64,000 bases of DNA from an uncultured Collinsella sp. (GCA_959604825.1 CAUHCN010000007.1:8167-72166); one strand, 5' to 3'; positions 53,910-63,755 are shown, counted from the stretch's first letter. Program-made: numbers and translations. The notes: generated from the letters alone by a model not told the origin.

Positions 53910-54449
53910 CTACTCGGCAGCAGCCTCAGTCTCGACCTCGGCGGTCTCGGCCTCGGCGACCTCAGCGGCCTCCTCGACCTCAGCCTCGGCAGCGAGCTCC
54001 TCGGCGGTAACGCCGACGAGAACGACAACCTCGGCCTTGATCTCGCGGTACAGCGAGATGGCAACGGTGTGGGCACCGGCAACCTTGATGGGCTTACCGA
54101 GCTCGACGCGCTTGCGGTCGATGTCCATACCGAGCTGAGCCTTGATGGCGTCAGCGATCATAGCGGCGGTAACGGAGCCAAAGAGGATGCCCTCGTCGCC
54201 GACCTTGACGTCAACGGTGACCGTCTTGCCCTCGAAGGCAGCCTTGGTCTCGTTGGCGGTAGCCAGACGGACGGCCTCGCGCTTGGCGATGTTGTTGCGA
54301 CGCTCGTCAAGCTGCTTGAGGTTGCCCTTGGTGGCGGCAACAGCGAGCTTCTTGGGGAACAGGAAGTTCTCAGCGTAACCCTGAGCGACCTCTACGACGT
54401 CACCCTCGCCGCCCTTGCCCTTGATCTCATCGAGAAGAATAACCTTCAT
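53910..54449 (-). CDS. rplI: Ribosomal protein bL9 with acidic tail
   Basis: Large-subunit ribosomal protein. The N-terminal domain (MKVILLDEIKGKGGEGDVVEVAQGYAENFLFPKKLA) and the C-terminal domain (to about 149) are normal. A further ~30 residues are almost only Ala, Glu and Val (from AAEAEVEEAAEV on), unlike most L9. AAGGGAGA precedes the ATG. It is the last gene of the ribosomal protein/ssb cluster. Confidence 0.95.
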   Translation of the reverse strand: MKVILLDEIKGKGGEGDVVEVAQGYAENFLFPKKLAVAATKGNLKQLDERRNNIAKREAVRLATANETKAAFEGKTVTVDVKVGDEGILFGSVTAAMIADAIKAQLGMDIDRKRVELGKPIKVAGAHTVAISLYREIKAEVVVLVGVTAEELAAEAEVEEAAEVAEAETAEVETEAAAE

Positions 54450-54464
54450 GATGCGTCTCCCTTC

Positions 54465-54731
54465 TTAGCCGCGGTCGCGGTTGCCACGAGAGGAAACCAC
54501 GGGGACGGTGTACGGCAGGAGAGCCATCTCGCGGGCGCGCTTGATGGCGTTGGCGATGTCATGCTGATGCTGCGTGCAAGCGCCAGTGACGCGACGGGGC
54601 TTAATCTTGCCACGGTCGGTCATGTACTTACGGAGAAGCTGAGTGTCCTTATAGTCGATGAACTCAGTGTTCTCCTTGCAGAACTGGCAGTACTTACGAC
54701 GCGGCTGACGTGCAGAAAAATCATTAGCCAT
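54465..54731 (-). CDS. rpsR: Ribosomal protein bS18
   Basis: Small-subunit protein that pairs with S6. The 88 residues carry a CxxC (KYCQFCKEN) of the zinc-binding C+ type, then IDYKDTQLLRKYMTDRGKIKPRRVTG and HQHDIANAIKRAREMALLPY. The ATG at 54731 follows GAAAGG. Confidence 0.96.
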   Translation of the reverse strand: MANDFSARQPRRKYCQFCKENTEFIDYKDTQLLRKYMTDRGKIKPRRVTGACTQHQHDIANAIKRAREMALLPYTVPVVSSRGNRDRG

Positions 54732-54803
54732 GTCAAAATACCTTTCGTTTGGCAACTTCGGCGAACCGAAGCCGCCTCTCACTCAAAAATAGGTGAACAA
54801 CCC

Positions 54804-55256
54804 TTAGAACGGGATGTCCTCATCGTAGACGTCGACCGCGGGCGGCGTAGCCACCGGTGCGGCAGGACGTGCTGCGGGCGCGGGAGCTGCGGGGGCGTAA
54901 CCGCCCTGGTCGTAGCCACCCTGGCCACCACGGGAGCTCATAAACTCGATCTCATCGACGATGACCTCAAGCTTGCTCCGGCGCTGGCCGTCGCGCTCCC
55001 AAGAGCTGTAGCGCAGCTTGCCCTCGATCGCGACCTTGTTTCCCTTTGCCAGGAAACGGCTCACGGCCTCGGCGCGGGTGCCGAACATGGTGCAGTCGAC
55101 AAAGTTGGGATAGTCCTCCCACTCACCAGTCTGCGCGTTGCGGCGACGATCGTTCACGGCGACGCCAAAGGACAGAACCTGGGTTCCGCCGGCGGTGGCG
55201 CGCAGCTCGGGATCGCGGGTGAGGTTACCGGTGATGTTCACTCGATTGATGCTCAT
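54804..55256 (-). CDS. ssb: Single-stranded DNA-binding protein
   Basis: Protects single-stranded DNA in replication and repair. The OB fold (1-108) reads INRVNITGNLTRDPELRATAGG. A Gly/Pro/Ala-rich linker and the conserved acidic tip DEDIPF follow. It is 150 residues and lies between rpsF and rpsR, its usual place. Confidence 0.97.
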   Translation of the reverse strand: MSINRVNITGNLTRDPELRATAGGTQVLSFGVAVNDRRRNAQTGEWEDYPNFVDCTMFGTRAEAVSRFLAKGNKVAIEGKLRYSSWERDGQRRSKLEVIVDEIEFMSSRGGQGGYDQGGYAPAAPAPAARPAAPVATPPAVDVYDEDIPF

Positions 55257-55304
55257 AACTCACTACTTCCTCTTGGGGCACAAGCCCAGTCCAAAACGAC
55301 AGTC

Positions 55305-55598
55305 TTACTCCTGGTCGTCGCGACGGACGATCATGTGGCGGACCACAGCGTCGGTGATGCGCAGGACGCGATCAAGCTCGGCGATCTGGGTAGGATCTGC
55401 GTGGAAGTTGATGAGGGTGTAGTCACCATCGGTGAGGTCGTTGATCTCGTAGGCGAGCTTGCGCTTGCCCCACTCGTCAACGGAGTCGACCTTGCCAGCG
55501 CCCTCAGCGATCGTGGTATCGATACGCTTCATAACAGCGAGACGAGTCTCGGGGTCGAGCGACGGGTCAACAAAGAACAGCAGTTCATAAGCCTTCAT
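55305..55598 (-). CDS. rpsF: Ribosomal protein bS6
   Basis: Small-subunit protein, 97 residues (YELLFFVDPSL, GKRKLAYEINDLTDGDYTLINF). The ATG at 55598 follows GGAGGTGA; a frame open seven codons further has no site. It is the first gene of the cluster, behind a good promoter at 55670-55698. Confidence 0.96.
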   Translation of the reverse strand: MKAYELLFFVDPSLDPETRLAVMKRIDTTIAEGAGKVDSVDEWGKRKLAYEINDLTDGDYTLINFHADPTQIAELDRVLRITDAVVRHMIVRRDDQE

Positions 55599-55625
55599 AT
55601 TGTCACCTCCTCTGGGCAAATGTGG

Positions 55626-55652
55626 CTTCAGGTCGTGAAGGTGCGCCTGAAG
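55626..55652 (-). promoter_or_regulatory. Leader hairpin before rpsF
   Basis: cttcagg pairs with cctgaag around a 13-base loop in the ~65-base leader. S6-S18 leaders of many bacteria autoregulate through such a hairpin, but the characteristic bulged CCG is not evident, so this is tentative. Confidence 0.35.
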
Positions 55653-55669
55653 CAGGAAAAGACTTGGTA

Positions 55670-55698
55670 ATAATATCTTTCAACCTCCCAGGCCGCAA
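55670..55698 (-). promoter_or_regulatory. Promoter of the rpsF operon
   Basis: Read on the minus strand, TTGCGG and TATTAT are 17 bases apart, about 70 bases before the rpsF start. The remainder of 55599-56058 contains no supported gene. Confidence 0.6.
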
Positions 55699-56058
55699 GA
55701 ATATGCAGCTACAACCTCATGACCTCCACATATGCCCATACTCACACGGCATTTCATGCGCATTCCAACCAAATGCTGACCAAATGCTTGACGGATCTGT
55801 GGACAAGATACGGTGCCGTGGTGACAAGCTGAGCCAGGCCGCAGGTCAACGGGCACAAGGCTGTGGTCGCGAAATGCATACCAGTGGTCCACAGCACCAC
55901 CCAAAGATTTTTAAATTCATTGCCAAGTCGCTTATGAATACCCCTTTTGAACAATTGAGTTGATCAACCGCGCTGGTCGGAAGCCGTTTTTTGGCACCTC
56001 AAACCCCGCTGCAGAGCCAAGCGCGGCCGCACGTTTTAAAAATTGCCAAGTTTTCTGT

Positions 56059-56086
56059 TTGCACTTTTCGATTCCTCGTGTATACT
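56059..56086 (+). promoter_or_regulatory. Promoter of the tRNA-Ser genes
   Basis: TTGCAC and TATACT are 16 bases apart (17 with TTTGCA). The predicted start lies about ten bases before the first tRNA. Confidence 0.65.
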
Positions 56087-56102
56087 GACTTTCGCATTTA
56101 AC

Positions 56103-56193
56103 GGAGAGTTGTCCGAGTGGCCGAAGGAGCACGATTGGAAATCGTGTAGGCGTCAAAAGCGTCTCCAGGGTTCAAATCCCTGACTCTCCGCCA
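56103..56193 (+). tRNA. tRNA-Ser (GGA)
   Basis: A 91-base gene with encoded CCA. The acceptor stem ggagagt pairs with actctcc; the anticodon loop is attGGAaat; there is a long variable arm as in class II tRNAs; the T arm is cagggttcaaatccctg. Confidence 0.95.
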
Positions 56194-56241
56194 GTTAATT
56201 CCAAAGCAGGCCTTCGAGCCTGCTTTGTTTTTACCCCACGC

Positions 56242-56332
56242 GGAGGGGTGGCAGAGTGGTTGAATGCGGCGGTCTCGAAAACCGTTTGGCCTGTATAAGG
56301 TCACGAGGGTTCGAATCCCTCCTCCTCCGCCA
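56242..56332 (+). tRNA. tRNA-Ser (CGA)
   Basis: A 91-base class II tRNA with encoded CCA, anticodon loop tctCGAaaa, long variable arm and T arm gagggttcgaatccctc. It is followed by a terminator at 56344-56366. Confidence 0.95.
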
Positions 56333-56343
56333 TTAGATGGTAT

Positions 56344-56366
56344 AAGCCCCAGCAATGGGGCTTTTT
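56344..56366 (+). terminator. Terminator after the tRNA-Ser genes
   Basis: aagcccc pairs with ggggctt and a T run follows. Confidence 0.8.
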
Positions 56367-56393
56367 CTTTTCGGGCACATTTCAATAACGCGC

Positions 56394-56413
56394 AGGAGGA
56401 GGGATTCGAACCC
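56394..56413 (-). repeat. Inverted fragment of the tRNA-Ser T arm
   Basis: These 20 bases are the exact reverse complement of 56307-56326 of the tRNA-Ser(CGA) gene. They are followed by three hairpins (56435-56457, 56469-56486, 56491-56515). This may be the scar of an element that used the tRNA gene as a target. Confidence 0.6.
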
Positions 56414-56434
56414 GCCAGGGCGCGGAACGTAAAG

Positions 56435-56515
56435 AAAACGCGCCCGTGGCGCGTTTTTAGCGCAGCGCGGTCGGCGTAAGCCGACCGGATAAATTTTGAG
56501 CAAAGCTCAAAATTT
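56435..56515. repeat. Cluster of three hairpins
   Basis: aaaacgcgcc/ggcgcgtttt (56435-56457), ggtcggc/gccgacc (56469-56486) and aaattttgag/ctcaaaattt (56491-56515) follow the tRNA fragment. The interval 56333-56743 contains no supported gene. Confidence 0.6.
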
Positions 56516-56573
56516 GGACATCCCTCCTCTTCAACCCACACCCCCATCACGTTCAATCCCAACCCAACATCCC

Positions 56574-56638
56574 AAACATGTACATCACCCTCCAAAGATG
56601 TCAAAAAATGTCGTTTTTGGAGGGTGGTGTACACGTTT
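56574..56638. repeat. 65-bp palindromic element, copy 1 (left of the second nuclease-like gene)
   Basis: 23-base arms (56574-56596 and 56616-56638, two mismatches; shared core accctccaaa) flank gatgtcaaaaaatgtcgtt. An inverted copy lies at 57775-57839, beyond the gene at 56744-57751. Confidence 0.8.
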
Positions 56639-56743
56639 GTATATGACACACGCCGTGCATGAGTCGGCTTACTCGCATTCGGTATATTTCCCCACCTCAA
56701 CGGACATAAGAGTTGGGTATCGACTCAGAGCGAGAGGTCCCCA

Positions 56744-57751
56744 ATGGATACCCCTGTTCTCATTTCGCATAAAACTGCATGGCTCGTCCATCACGCGCCG
56801 CAAGGCCGGGTTCAAGCGGTCGCGCAACACGACTACCAGATAGGCGCAAGAGGTCTCTCCACCCAGCAACGCATCGCGCGCATACGACAGGCCCTCACCG
56901 ACTGCGGCATTCCGCCCGATATGTTCAAGACTATCGATATCTCCGTAGTGTTTGCTTTCGAGCGAATTCGCACCAACGGCGTCACTTGCCATGTTCTCGG
57001 CCAAAGCCTACCCTATGGCCATATTGACGAGCTTACGCCCGGCATCTTTATCACCGACGAAGCCTTCACCTTCGTGCTCGCCGCCGAGTGGATGGATAGA
57101 ATCGAATACCTCGAGTATGGCTACGAAGTTTGCGGCGACTATCGCATGGGCCTTAATCCCTCTGACCCTTATACCGAGCAACCAGCAACCACCTCCAAGG
57201 ACGAAATTGTCGAACTGCTCGATCAACACCCTGGCAAACCCGGTGCCGCACGCGCGCGACTCGCGCTCAGACATGTCTACGACCACTCGGTCTCGCCTAT
57301 GGAGGCTGCATCGGCAATCGCACTTTCACTTCCAACAAGCGAAGGCGGCGTTGGCATTCGAGGCATCGAGCTCAACCGACCGCTCGAGATCCCTCAACGT
57401 CTTTGGCATTGCACCAAAGCCCGAACACTCAAAATCGATGCCCTCATTACCTATAAGCGCAGAGAGCTCGGCATCGAATATAAGGGTGGCTTTCACGACG
57501 AGACTGGCCGTAAGGGAGCAGATGCGGAACGCGAAGCTGTGCTCGCCCAAATGGGTTATCGCATTGTCACACTCACCTCAGCGCAATTTGCCAGTCAACT
57601 CGCTTTTCACCGTGCCATGAACAATATCCGCGAAGCACTCGGTATGCCCCGCTGCACGGATGCCGAGTATCAGCGAAAGCAAAACGAACTGCGAAAGGCA
57701 CTTATCCGCAACTGGAAGGGCACGAAGGACATAGAGACGCCCTCCGAGTAA
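56744..57751 (+). CDS. PD-(D/E)XK-like endonuclease-domain protein
   Basis: A 335-residue protein related in plan to the one at 9571-10698. The C-terminal half fits a DUF559/Vsr-like nuclease. Glu187 lies in SPMEAAS, Asp232 in LKIDALITY, E245-Y-K247-G-x-x-H251 follows, and then REAVLAQMGYRIVTLT. All expected acidic residues and the Lys are present, so it may be active. The N-terminal part (1-170) is unrecognised. GAGAGG precedes the ATG. Inverted copies of a 65-bp palindrome flank the gene, and a tRNA-Ser pair with an inverted T-arm fragment lies upstream, an arrangement that suggests a mobile or horizontally acquired unit. Confidence 0.65.
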   Translation: MDTPVLISHKTAWLVHHAPQGRVQAVAQHDYQIGARGLSTQQRIARIRQALTDCGIPPDMFKTIDISVVFAFERIRTNGVTCHVLGQSLPYGHIDELTPGIFITDEAFTFVLAAEWMDRIEYLEYGYEVCGDYRMGLNPSDPYTEQPATTSKDEIVELLDQHPGKPGAARARLALRHVYDHSVSPMEAASAIALSLPTSEGGVGIRGIELNRPLEIPQRLWHCTKARTLKIDALITYKRRELGIEYKGGFHDETGRKGADAEREAVLAQMGYRIVTLTSAQFASQLAFHRAMNNIREALGMPRCTDAEYQRKQNELRKALIRNWKGTKDIETPSE

Positions 57752-57774
57752 CGTCGCCCGCTCGGCGCGCGCCA

Positions 57775-57839
57775 AAACATGTACATCATCCGCCAAAAAC
57801 GACATTTTTCGACATCTTTGGAGGCTGGTATACATGTTT
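57775..57839. repeat. 65-bp palindromic element, copy 2 (inverted)
   Basis: Arms at 57775-57797 and 57817-57839 pair with a few mismatches. The centre is the reverse complement of the copy 1 centre with one change. Confidence 0.8.
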
Positions 57840-57954
57840 GGAACCTATGACCGCACCCAACCCCTACCGTTTGCCGAGCAATAGGGTCGCAATCGCCGCC
57901 AACCATGTACTATGTACGGGCATTGTCCAAACCTGCAACTCAAAGGATTCCATC

Positions 57955-58644
57955 TTGCCCGTCGTCGCCGCTATGACCGTTACCTCACACGCCACGGATG
58001 CCATGGTCGCCATCCCGTTTTGGCTCGAAATGTTCGCCGTCGTCGCGGCTTCAATCTCGGGCGTGTTGGTCGCGCGCGAGCACAAACTCGACCTGGTGGG
58101 TGCAGTTGCGCTCGCCGTGGTCTGTGGCTTGGGCGGCGGTCTTTTACGCGACATGACGCTGCAGGTGGGCAACGTCTACATCCTCAACCAGCCAATGGCG
58201 CTGCCGCTTTCCATTGCCACGGCAGCCATCATCTATATTTTCCCGGCAATCGTCGACAAGCCCGAAAAACTCATTCCCCTGCTCGACATCATCTCGGTCG
58301 GCATCTACGCCGCCACTGGAGCAGACAAGGCGCTGGTCTACGGCTTTGCGCCGGCGGTGTGCATCATGATGGGCTTTTTCACCGCGGTGGGCGGTGGCAT
58401 GTTGCGCGACGGCTTTATGGGCGTGGTTCCGGGCATTTTCCAACGTACTAACTTTTATGCCATCGCCGCCATCGCCGGATCGACAAGCTATGTGTGTCTC
58501 GTTATGAGCGGCATCATGAGCAATGTCGCCGCGCTGGTCGTATGCGTTGTCGTGACCATGGGTCTGCGCTGGCTCTCGCTGCGCTTTGACATCAAAAGCC
58601 CCACCGAAGAGGACATCGCGCGCTTTTTGCACCGCAAAAAGTAG
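57955..58644 (+). CDS. TRIC-type channel family membrane protein (UPF0126)
   Basis: A 229-residue protein with seven hydrophobic segments and the duplicated UPF0126 signature GLGGGLLRDM (about 60) and AVGGGMLRDG (about 145). Prokaryotic members form trimeric cation channels; the physiological role in bacteria is uncertain. The start is taken as TTG at 57955, with AAAGGA seven bases upstream; an ATG six codons later lacks a site. Confidence 0.85.
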   Translation: MPVVAAMTVTSHATDAMVAIPFWLEMFAVVAASISGVLVAREHKLDLVGAVALAVVCGLGGGLLRDMTLQVGNVYILNQPMALPLSIATAAIIYIFPAIVDKPEKLIPLLDIISVGIYAATGADKALVYGFAPAVCIMMGFFTAVGGGMLRDGFMGVVPGIFQRTNFYAIAAIAGSTSYVCLVMSGIMSNVAALVVCVVVTMGLRWLSLRFDIKSPTEEDIARFLHRKK

Positions 58645-58750
58645 ATTGCGCGGGCTCATCCTTCGAAATACAACCGAGAGGTTCTTTTAGAGCGCCCACG
58701 CGTTGGGTACCCTGTTAGATGCATATCGAGCATCTAACGAAGGATTCACT

Positions 58751-59896
58751 ATGCCCCGCAATCAATTCCCGTCGACCCAGCGCTGTAAAGCGTGGGGCCG
58801 CATCACCATCCTATTCGCACTCATCGCGCTGGCGATCACCGCGCTTCCCACGGCGTCGTTCGCCGGCACAGACACCGCAGGCAACGTACTTGCGACCGAC
58901 AATGACGCCAATTCGTCCGGCGTCGAAGGTGACCTGTACTGGGCAGGTCAGGCCCTCAACTTGGACGATGCGTCCATCGGCCGCGACATAATTGCAGCAG
59001 GCGAGAGCCTCTCCATCCGCGACTGCACGGTGGGCGGCGCCGTCCGCTTGGCGGCGCGCACCATCGACATTGCCAAGACTACGGTTGATGGCAGCGTGAC
59101 CGTTGCCGGCCAGCATGTCGTGCTCAATTCCGACAGCACCGCCAACTGTTTCTATGCGATAGGCGAGACGGTTGCCCTGCGCGGCTCTACCAAGTCGGCA
59201 GCGCTTGCGGGCGATACGGTGACTATCGATGGCACCGTCGAGGGCGATGTCGAGGTTTGGGCCGATAAGCTCATCCTGGGCAAGAACGCCCACATCACCG
59301 GCACCGTGAACGCGCACGTCTCCGAGGACCCCGAGCGCGCCGCGGGAGCCGAGGTCGGTGCGCTCAAGATCGACCGCACCGAGAACGAAGATACTTCCAC
59401 CGTTAACGATGTCATCGGCGGTATCGTTGCCGCGGCGCTTTCCACCTGCTTTGTCGCCCTACTGCTCGAACTCGTCTTTCCGCGCGCAACCGCCAGCGCC
59501 GCCGGCATGCTCCACCAGCGCCCCATGCCCCTGTGGGTGAGCGGTCTTCTGGGCACGATTGCTATCGTCCCCGCCGTCCTACTGCTAATTATCTCTATCG
59601 CTGGTCTGTCGCTTGCCGGAGCCCTCATGTGCGGTGTTATTGGCATCGCGTTGGTGTCGAGCGCCTTTGCGGGGTGCGCGATCGCCCGCATGGTCGGACA
59701 CAACCAGAACCGCTACGCCATGGCAGCCGCGGGCGGCGTGGCCGCGGGCGCGCTTACGGCAATCCCCCTCGTAGGCGATTTCATCAGCGGCGTGGCCTTT
59801 GTCTTCACGCTCGGCTATGTTATCCAGATCATCTGGCGCAACGCTCACCTCAAGTCGCAACAGCCGGCTAATACGCCGGAACTCCCCACCGCCTAG
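58751..59896 (+). CDS. Bactofilin-like repeat protein with membrane C-terminus
   Basis: A 381-residue protein. It has a signal-like N-terminus (to about 38), then a right-handed beta-helix-like region (about 55-190) of short repeats (DLYWAGQALNL, GRDIIAAGESLSI, GGAVRLAARTIDI, GSVTVAGQHVVL) resembling polymer-forming DUF583/bactofilin modules. Four hydrophobic segments follow (about 220-365). The export signal places the helix outside the membrane, unlike classical cytoplasmic bactofilins. Function unknown. GAAGGA precedes the ATG. Confidence 0.75.
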   Translation: MPRNQFPSTQRCKAWGRITILFALIALAITALPTASFAGTDTAGNVLATDNDANSSGVEGDLYWAGQALNLDDASIGRDIIAAGESLSIRDCTVGGAVRLAARTIDIAKTTVDGSVTVAGQHVVLNSDSTANCFYAIGETVALRGSTKSAALAGDTVTIDGTVEGDVEVWADKLILGKNAHITGTVNAHVSEDPERAAGAEVGALKIDRTENEDTSTVNDVIGGIVAAALSTCFVALLLELVFPRATASAAGMLHQRPMPLWVSGLLGTIAIVPAVLLLIISIAGLSLAGALMCGVIGIALVSSAFAGCAIARMVGHNQNRYAMAAAGGVAAGALTAIPLVGDFISGVAFVFTLGYVIQIIWRNAHLKSQQPANTPELPTA

Positions 59897-59902
59897 CCGC
59901 CA

Positions 59903-59937
59903 ACCACCACAAAGGGGACAGGCACCTTTGTGGTGGT
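59903..59937. repeat. Hairpin of the ccaccac/gtggtgg family
   Basis: accaccacaaagg pairs perfectly with cctttgtggtggt around ggacaggca region. It is closely related to the hairpins at 14371 and 14706, and is followed by a further aacctgtcccccttgcacca motif. Confidence 0.65.
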
Positions 59938-59967
59938 GCAAGCGAACCTGTCCCCCTTGCACCAAAA

Positions 59968-60000
59968 AGGGCGCCGACCATCGCGGTCGACGCCCTTTCT
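59968..60000 (-). terminator. Terminator after typA
   Basis: aagggcg with cgccctt plus an inner ccgacc/ggtcg stem; T-rich on the minus strand. Confidence 0.7.
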
Positions 60001-60025
60001 TATTGGCGGTTATAAGCCCCAGCGC

Positions 60026-61864
<1,839 letters not shown>

Positions 61865-61981
61865 GTAGTTCCCCTATCTTCTATCTATATACAAACGGCA
61901 CGCGTATGCGACCCGCCCAGCAACACAACGCTCAGCGGGAATATTGAGCCTTTTACCGAAAACTCGTTTATTTTAGCGATT

Positions 61982-62431
61982 TTAGATAAGAGGGGTTTCC
62001 TCACCTGCAGGTTCAGGGTCGCTCCACATAAAACCATCGCCGGCGCCCATGCCCTCATACAGCACATATGCCGAAAAACCGCTCTCGAGCGCCGTCTCAA
62101 AGAAACTCACGAGTAGAGCGTCGTGGTAGCCGCCGTCAATCTCGACACAACCGGTGTAGCCGATGGCATAGCGGGCGATGCGGCCCAGGCCCTCGTCCTT
62201 AAGACCCATCTTGTGCTCGGAGATAAAGTTGGTGGCCGCCTCGAGGCACGCCTCTTCGCCGTCCTCATCGAGCGCCGCCAGATATCGGTTGGAAGCAGCG
62301 TCCTCGATCGCCACAACTACGCCCGGATTCTCGCCGGCGGCAAGGTCGTCCAAGAACGCACCAATCAGGTCACACACCATGGCGTCGAGCTCGGCGGAGA
62401 CGTTACCGGCGTCCTGCATATCCTGTGCCAT
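61982..62431 (-). CDS. Conserved-looking acidic protein of unknown function
   Basis: A 149-residue soluble protein, strongly acidic (AELDAMVCDLIGAFLDD, ALDEDGEEAC), with a GYTGCVEIDGGYHDALLVSFFETAL core. I recognise no family. GGAAGG precedes the ATG. It is followed by typA on the same strand about 118 bases further on, and preceded by a small membrane protein gene, so a loose operon is possible. Confidence 0.7.
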   Translation of the reverse strand: MAQDMQDAGNVSAELDAMVCDLIGAFLDDLAAGENPGVVVAIEDAASNRYLAALDEDGEEACLEAATNFISEHKMGLKDEGLGRIARYAIGYTGCVEIDGGYHDALLVSFFETALESGFSAYVLYEGMGAGDGFMWSDPEPAGEETPLI

Positions 62432-62461
62432 CTTTAGACCTTCCCATCGAGTCCGGCGTCG

Positions 62462-62818
62462 TTACAGTTCTTGTGCCTCGGCAGCAATCTTGGCGGCAGC
62501 GTCGCGGGCGCGCATCATATCCATCGCGCGCTTGTCGAGTACCTTGATCTGGTTGGTCAGCATTACTGCATCGACCACACCCCAGATTACCAAGCCTGTT
62601 GAAATCGAAAACCCAAGCGCACCAACTGTACCACGAAGGCGCGAGCAGATTGCCGCGACAAGGGCGGAGACGACAACCATCTTGATAAACGAGCCGCGGC
62701 GCTCGCGAAGCGTGCGGGCCTGCGTCACATAGGCAATGCGAGCCGCCTCAGAAGCCTCCGAGCGCATCTGGGCCTCGCGCGCAATGGCCGCCGCTTCAGC
62801 CGATACGCGGGTACCCAT
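62462..62818 (-). CDS. Small membrane protein of unknown function
   Basis: A 118-residue protein. An N-terminal Ala/Glu/Arg-rich helix (VSAEAAAIAREAQMRSEASE) precedes two hydrophobic segments (about 45-60 and 65-85), and a C-terminal charged helix (KRAMDMMRARDAAAKI) follows. The ATG at 62818 has GGAGAGG; an upstream ATG in the same frame overlaps the previous gene's end and lacks a site. No family assignment. Confidence 0.7.
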   Translation of the reverse strand: MGTRVSAEAAAIAREAQMRSEASEAARIAYVTQARTLRERRGSFIKMVVVSALVAAICSRLRGTVGALGFSISTGLVIWGVVDAVMLTNQIKVLDKRAMDMMRARDAAAKIAAEAQEL

Positions 62819-62848
62819 CAGCGACCTCTCCGCTCGCGTGCCAGACAT

Positions 62849-63349
62849 TTAGAAGTCATCGGGGGAGAGCGTATGGACGAACTCGTCGAACTTCTCGAAC
62901 TCCTGCTCGTCGTCGACTTCCTCGGCGTGGGTGGAAACAGTGCCCAGGCGATTCATGATGTCGTCCTCCACAAACATGGGAGCATTGCTGCGCACGGCAA
63001 GGGCGATGGCATCGCTGGGGCGGGCATCGATCTTGCGCTCGTCACCATCGGCCAGTACGACAATCGTCGCGTAAAACACCGGCGGCTCGGCGCGAACGAT
63101 CTCGATGCGCTCGAGTTTGGCGCCCAAGGCGTCAACGGTATCGAGCAACAGGTCATGGGTAATCGGGCGCTCGGCGCGACCGCTATCGATGCCGCGGCTG
63201 ATGGCAGCAGCTTCAAACGAACCAGTCTGAATGGAAAGGGAACGCAGCGGCGCGGGCGAGTCCGATTTGCTGCAGCGCTCGCGAAGCACGATAAGCGATG
63301 GCACGGGACCGGCGGCCATGACGATGGTCTCTATGTCGACACGAACCAT
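62849..63349 (-). CDS. Bifunctional nuclease family protein (DUF151)
   Basis: A 166-residue member of the bifunctional nuclease (BFN) family. Visible are VRVDIETIVMAAG, SIQTGSFEAAAI, RPITHDLLLDTVDALGA, FYATIVVL and DARPSDAIALAVR, which fit the family well. Homologues are reported to have RNase and DNase activity, but roles vary. The ATG at 63349 follows CGGAGGTG. The acidic tail (EEVDDEQEFEKFDEF) is longer than the core. Confidence 0.9.
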   Translation of the reverse strand: MVRVDIETIVMAAGPVPSLIVLRERCSKSDSPAPLRSLSIQTGSFEAAAISRGIDSGRAERPITHDLLLDTVDALGAKLERIEIVRAEPPVFYATIVVLADGDERKIDARPSDAIALAVRSNAPMFVEDDIMNRLGTVSTHAEEVDDEQEFEKFDEFVHTLSPDDF

Positions 63350-63441
63350 GGAACACCTCCGGTACGTAGCGGTTAACACGCGGCAGCCCGCCGCATTGAA
63401 TAGCTATACTACCCAAACTTTCGCACAGCACACAAAATCAA

Positions 63442-63476
63442 AGTAGTCTTTTTGGGACGGGGCTCTTTTGACTACT
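63442..63476. repeat. gggacggggc hairpin, copy 2
   Basis: agtagtc and gactact enclose tttttgggacggggctctttt. Compare copy 1 at 27046-27082. Confidence 0.6.
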
Positions 63477-63493
63477 CCAGCAGGTAAGAAAAA

Positions 63494-63517
63494 AGCCCCG
63501 AGGAAACCCTCGAGGCT
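63494..63517 (-). terminator. Terminator after the tRNA-Ala/tRNA-Ile pair
   Basis: agccccgagg pairs with cctcgaggct (one mismatch), followed by a T run on the minus strand. Confidence 0.75.
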
Positions 63518-63531
63518 CTTCACAGTTTTGA

Positions 63532-63608
63532 TGGTGGACCTGACAAGATTCGAACTTGTGACCTCCCGGTTATCAGCCGGACGCTCTAACCAACTGAGCT
63601 ACAGGTCC
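63532..63608 (-). tRNA. tRNA-Ile (GAT)
   Basis: A 77-base gene with encoded CCA. Acceptor ggacctg/caggtcc; anticodon loop ctGATaa. It lies four bases after the tRNA-Ala gene and is identical to the copy at 63756-63832. Confidence 0.96.
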
Positions 63609-63612
63609 ATCA

Positions 63613-63688
63613 TGGTGGAGGTTAGGGGGATCGAACCCCTGACCTCAGGCTTGCAAAGCCCGCGCTCTCCCAGCTGAGCTAAACCCCC
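63613..63688 (-). tRNA. tRNA-Ala (TGC)
   Basis: A 76-base gene with encoded CCA. Acceptor gggggtt/aacctcc with one G:T pair; anticodon loop ttTGCaa. No clear promoter of its own; it may be reached by read-through from the upstream tRNA-Ile. Confidence 0.95.
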
Positions 63689-63699
63689 ACGGAGACAGT

Positions 63700-63744
63700 A
63701 ATAAACACCCCAGCGGCGACTCGGCTCTCGCTGGGGTGTTTATT
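63700..63744 (-). terminator. Strong hairpin between tRNA-Ile and tRNA-Ala
   Basis: aataaacaccccagcg pairs perfectly with cgctggggtgtttatt. It would act as a (partial) terminator on either strand. Confidence 0.75.
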
Positions 63745-63755
63745 GCGAAAGAAAG

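Noticed and set aside
55622..55963. 113-codon frame upstream of rpsF
   Set aside because: It overlaps the rpsF promoter and leader, and neither start signal nor family resemblance is seen.
56098..56700. 200-codon minus-strand frame over the tRNA-Ser genes
   Set aside because: It is the antisense translation of two tRNA genes and hairpins, a well-known false gene type.
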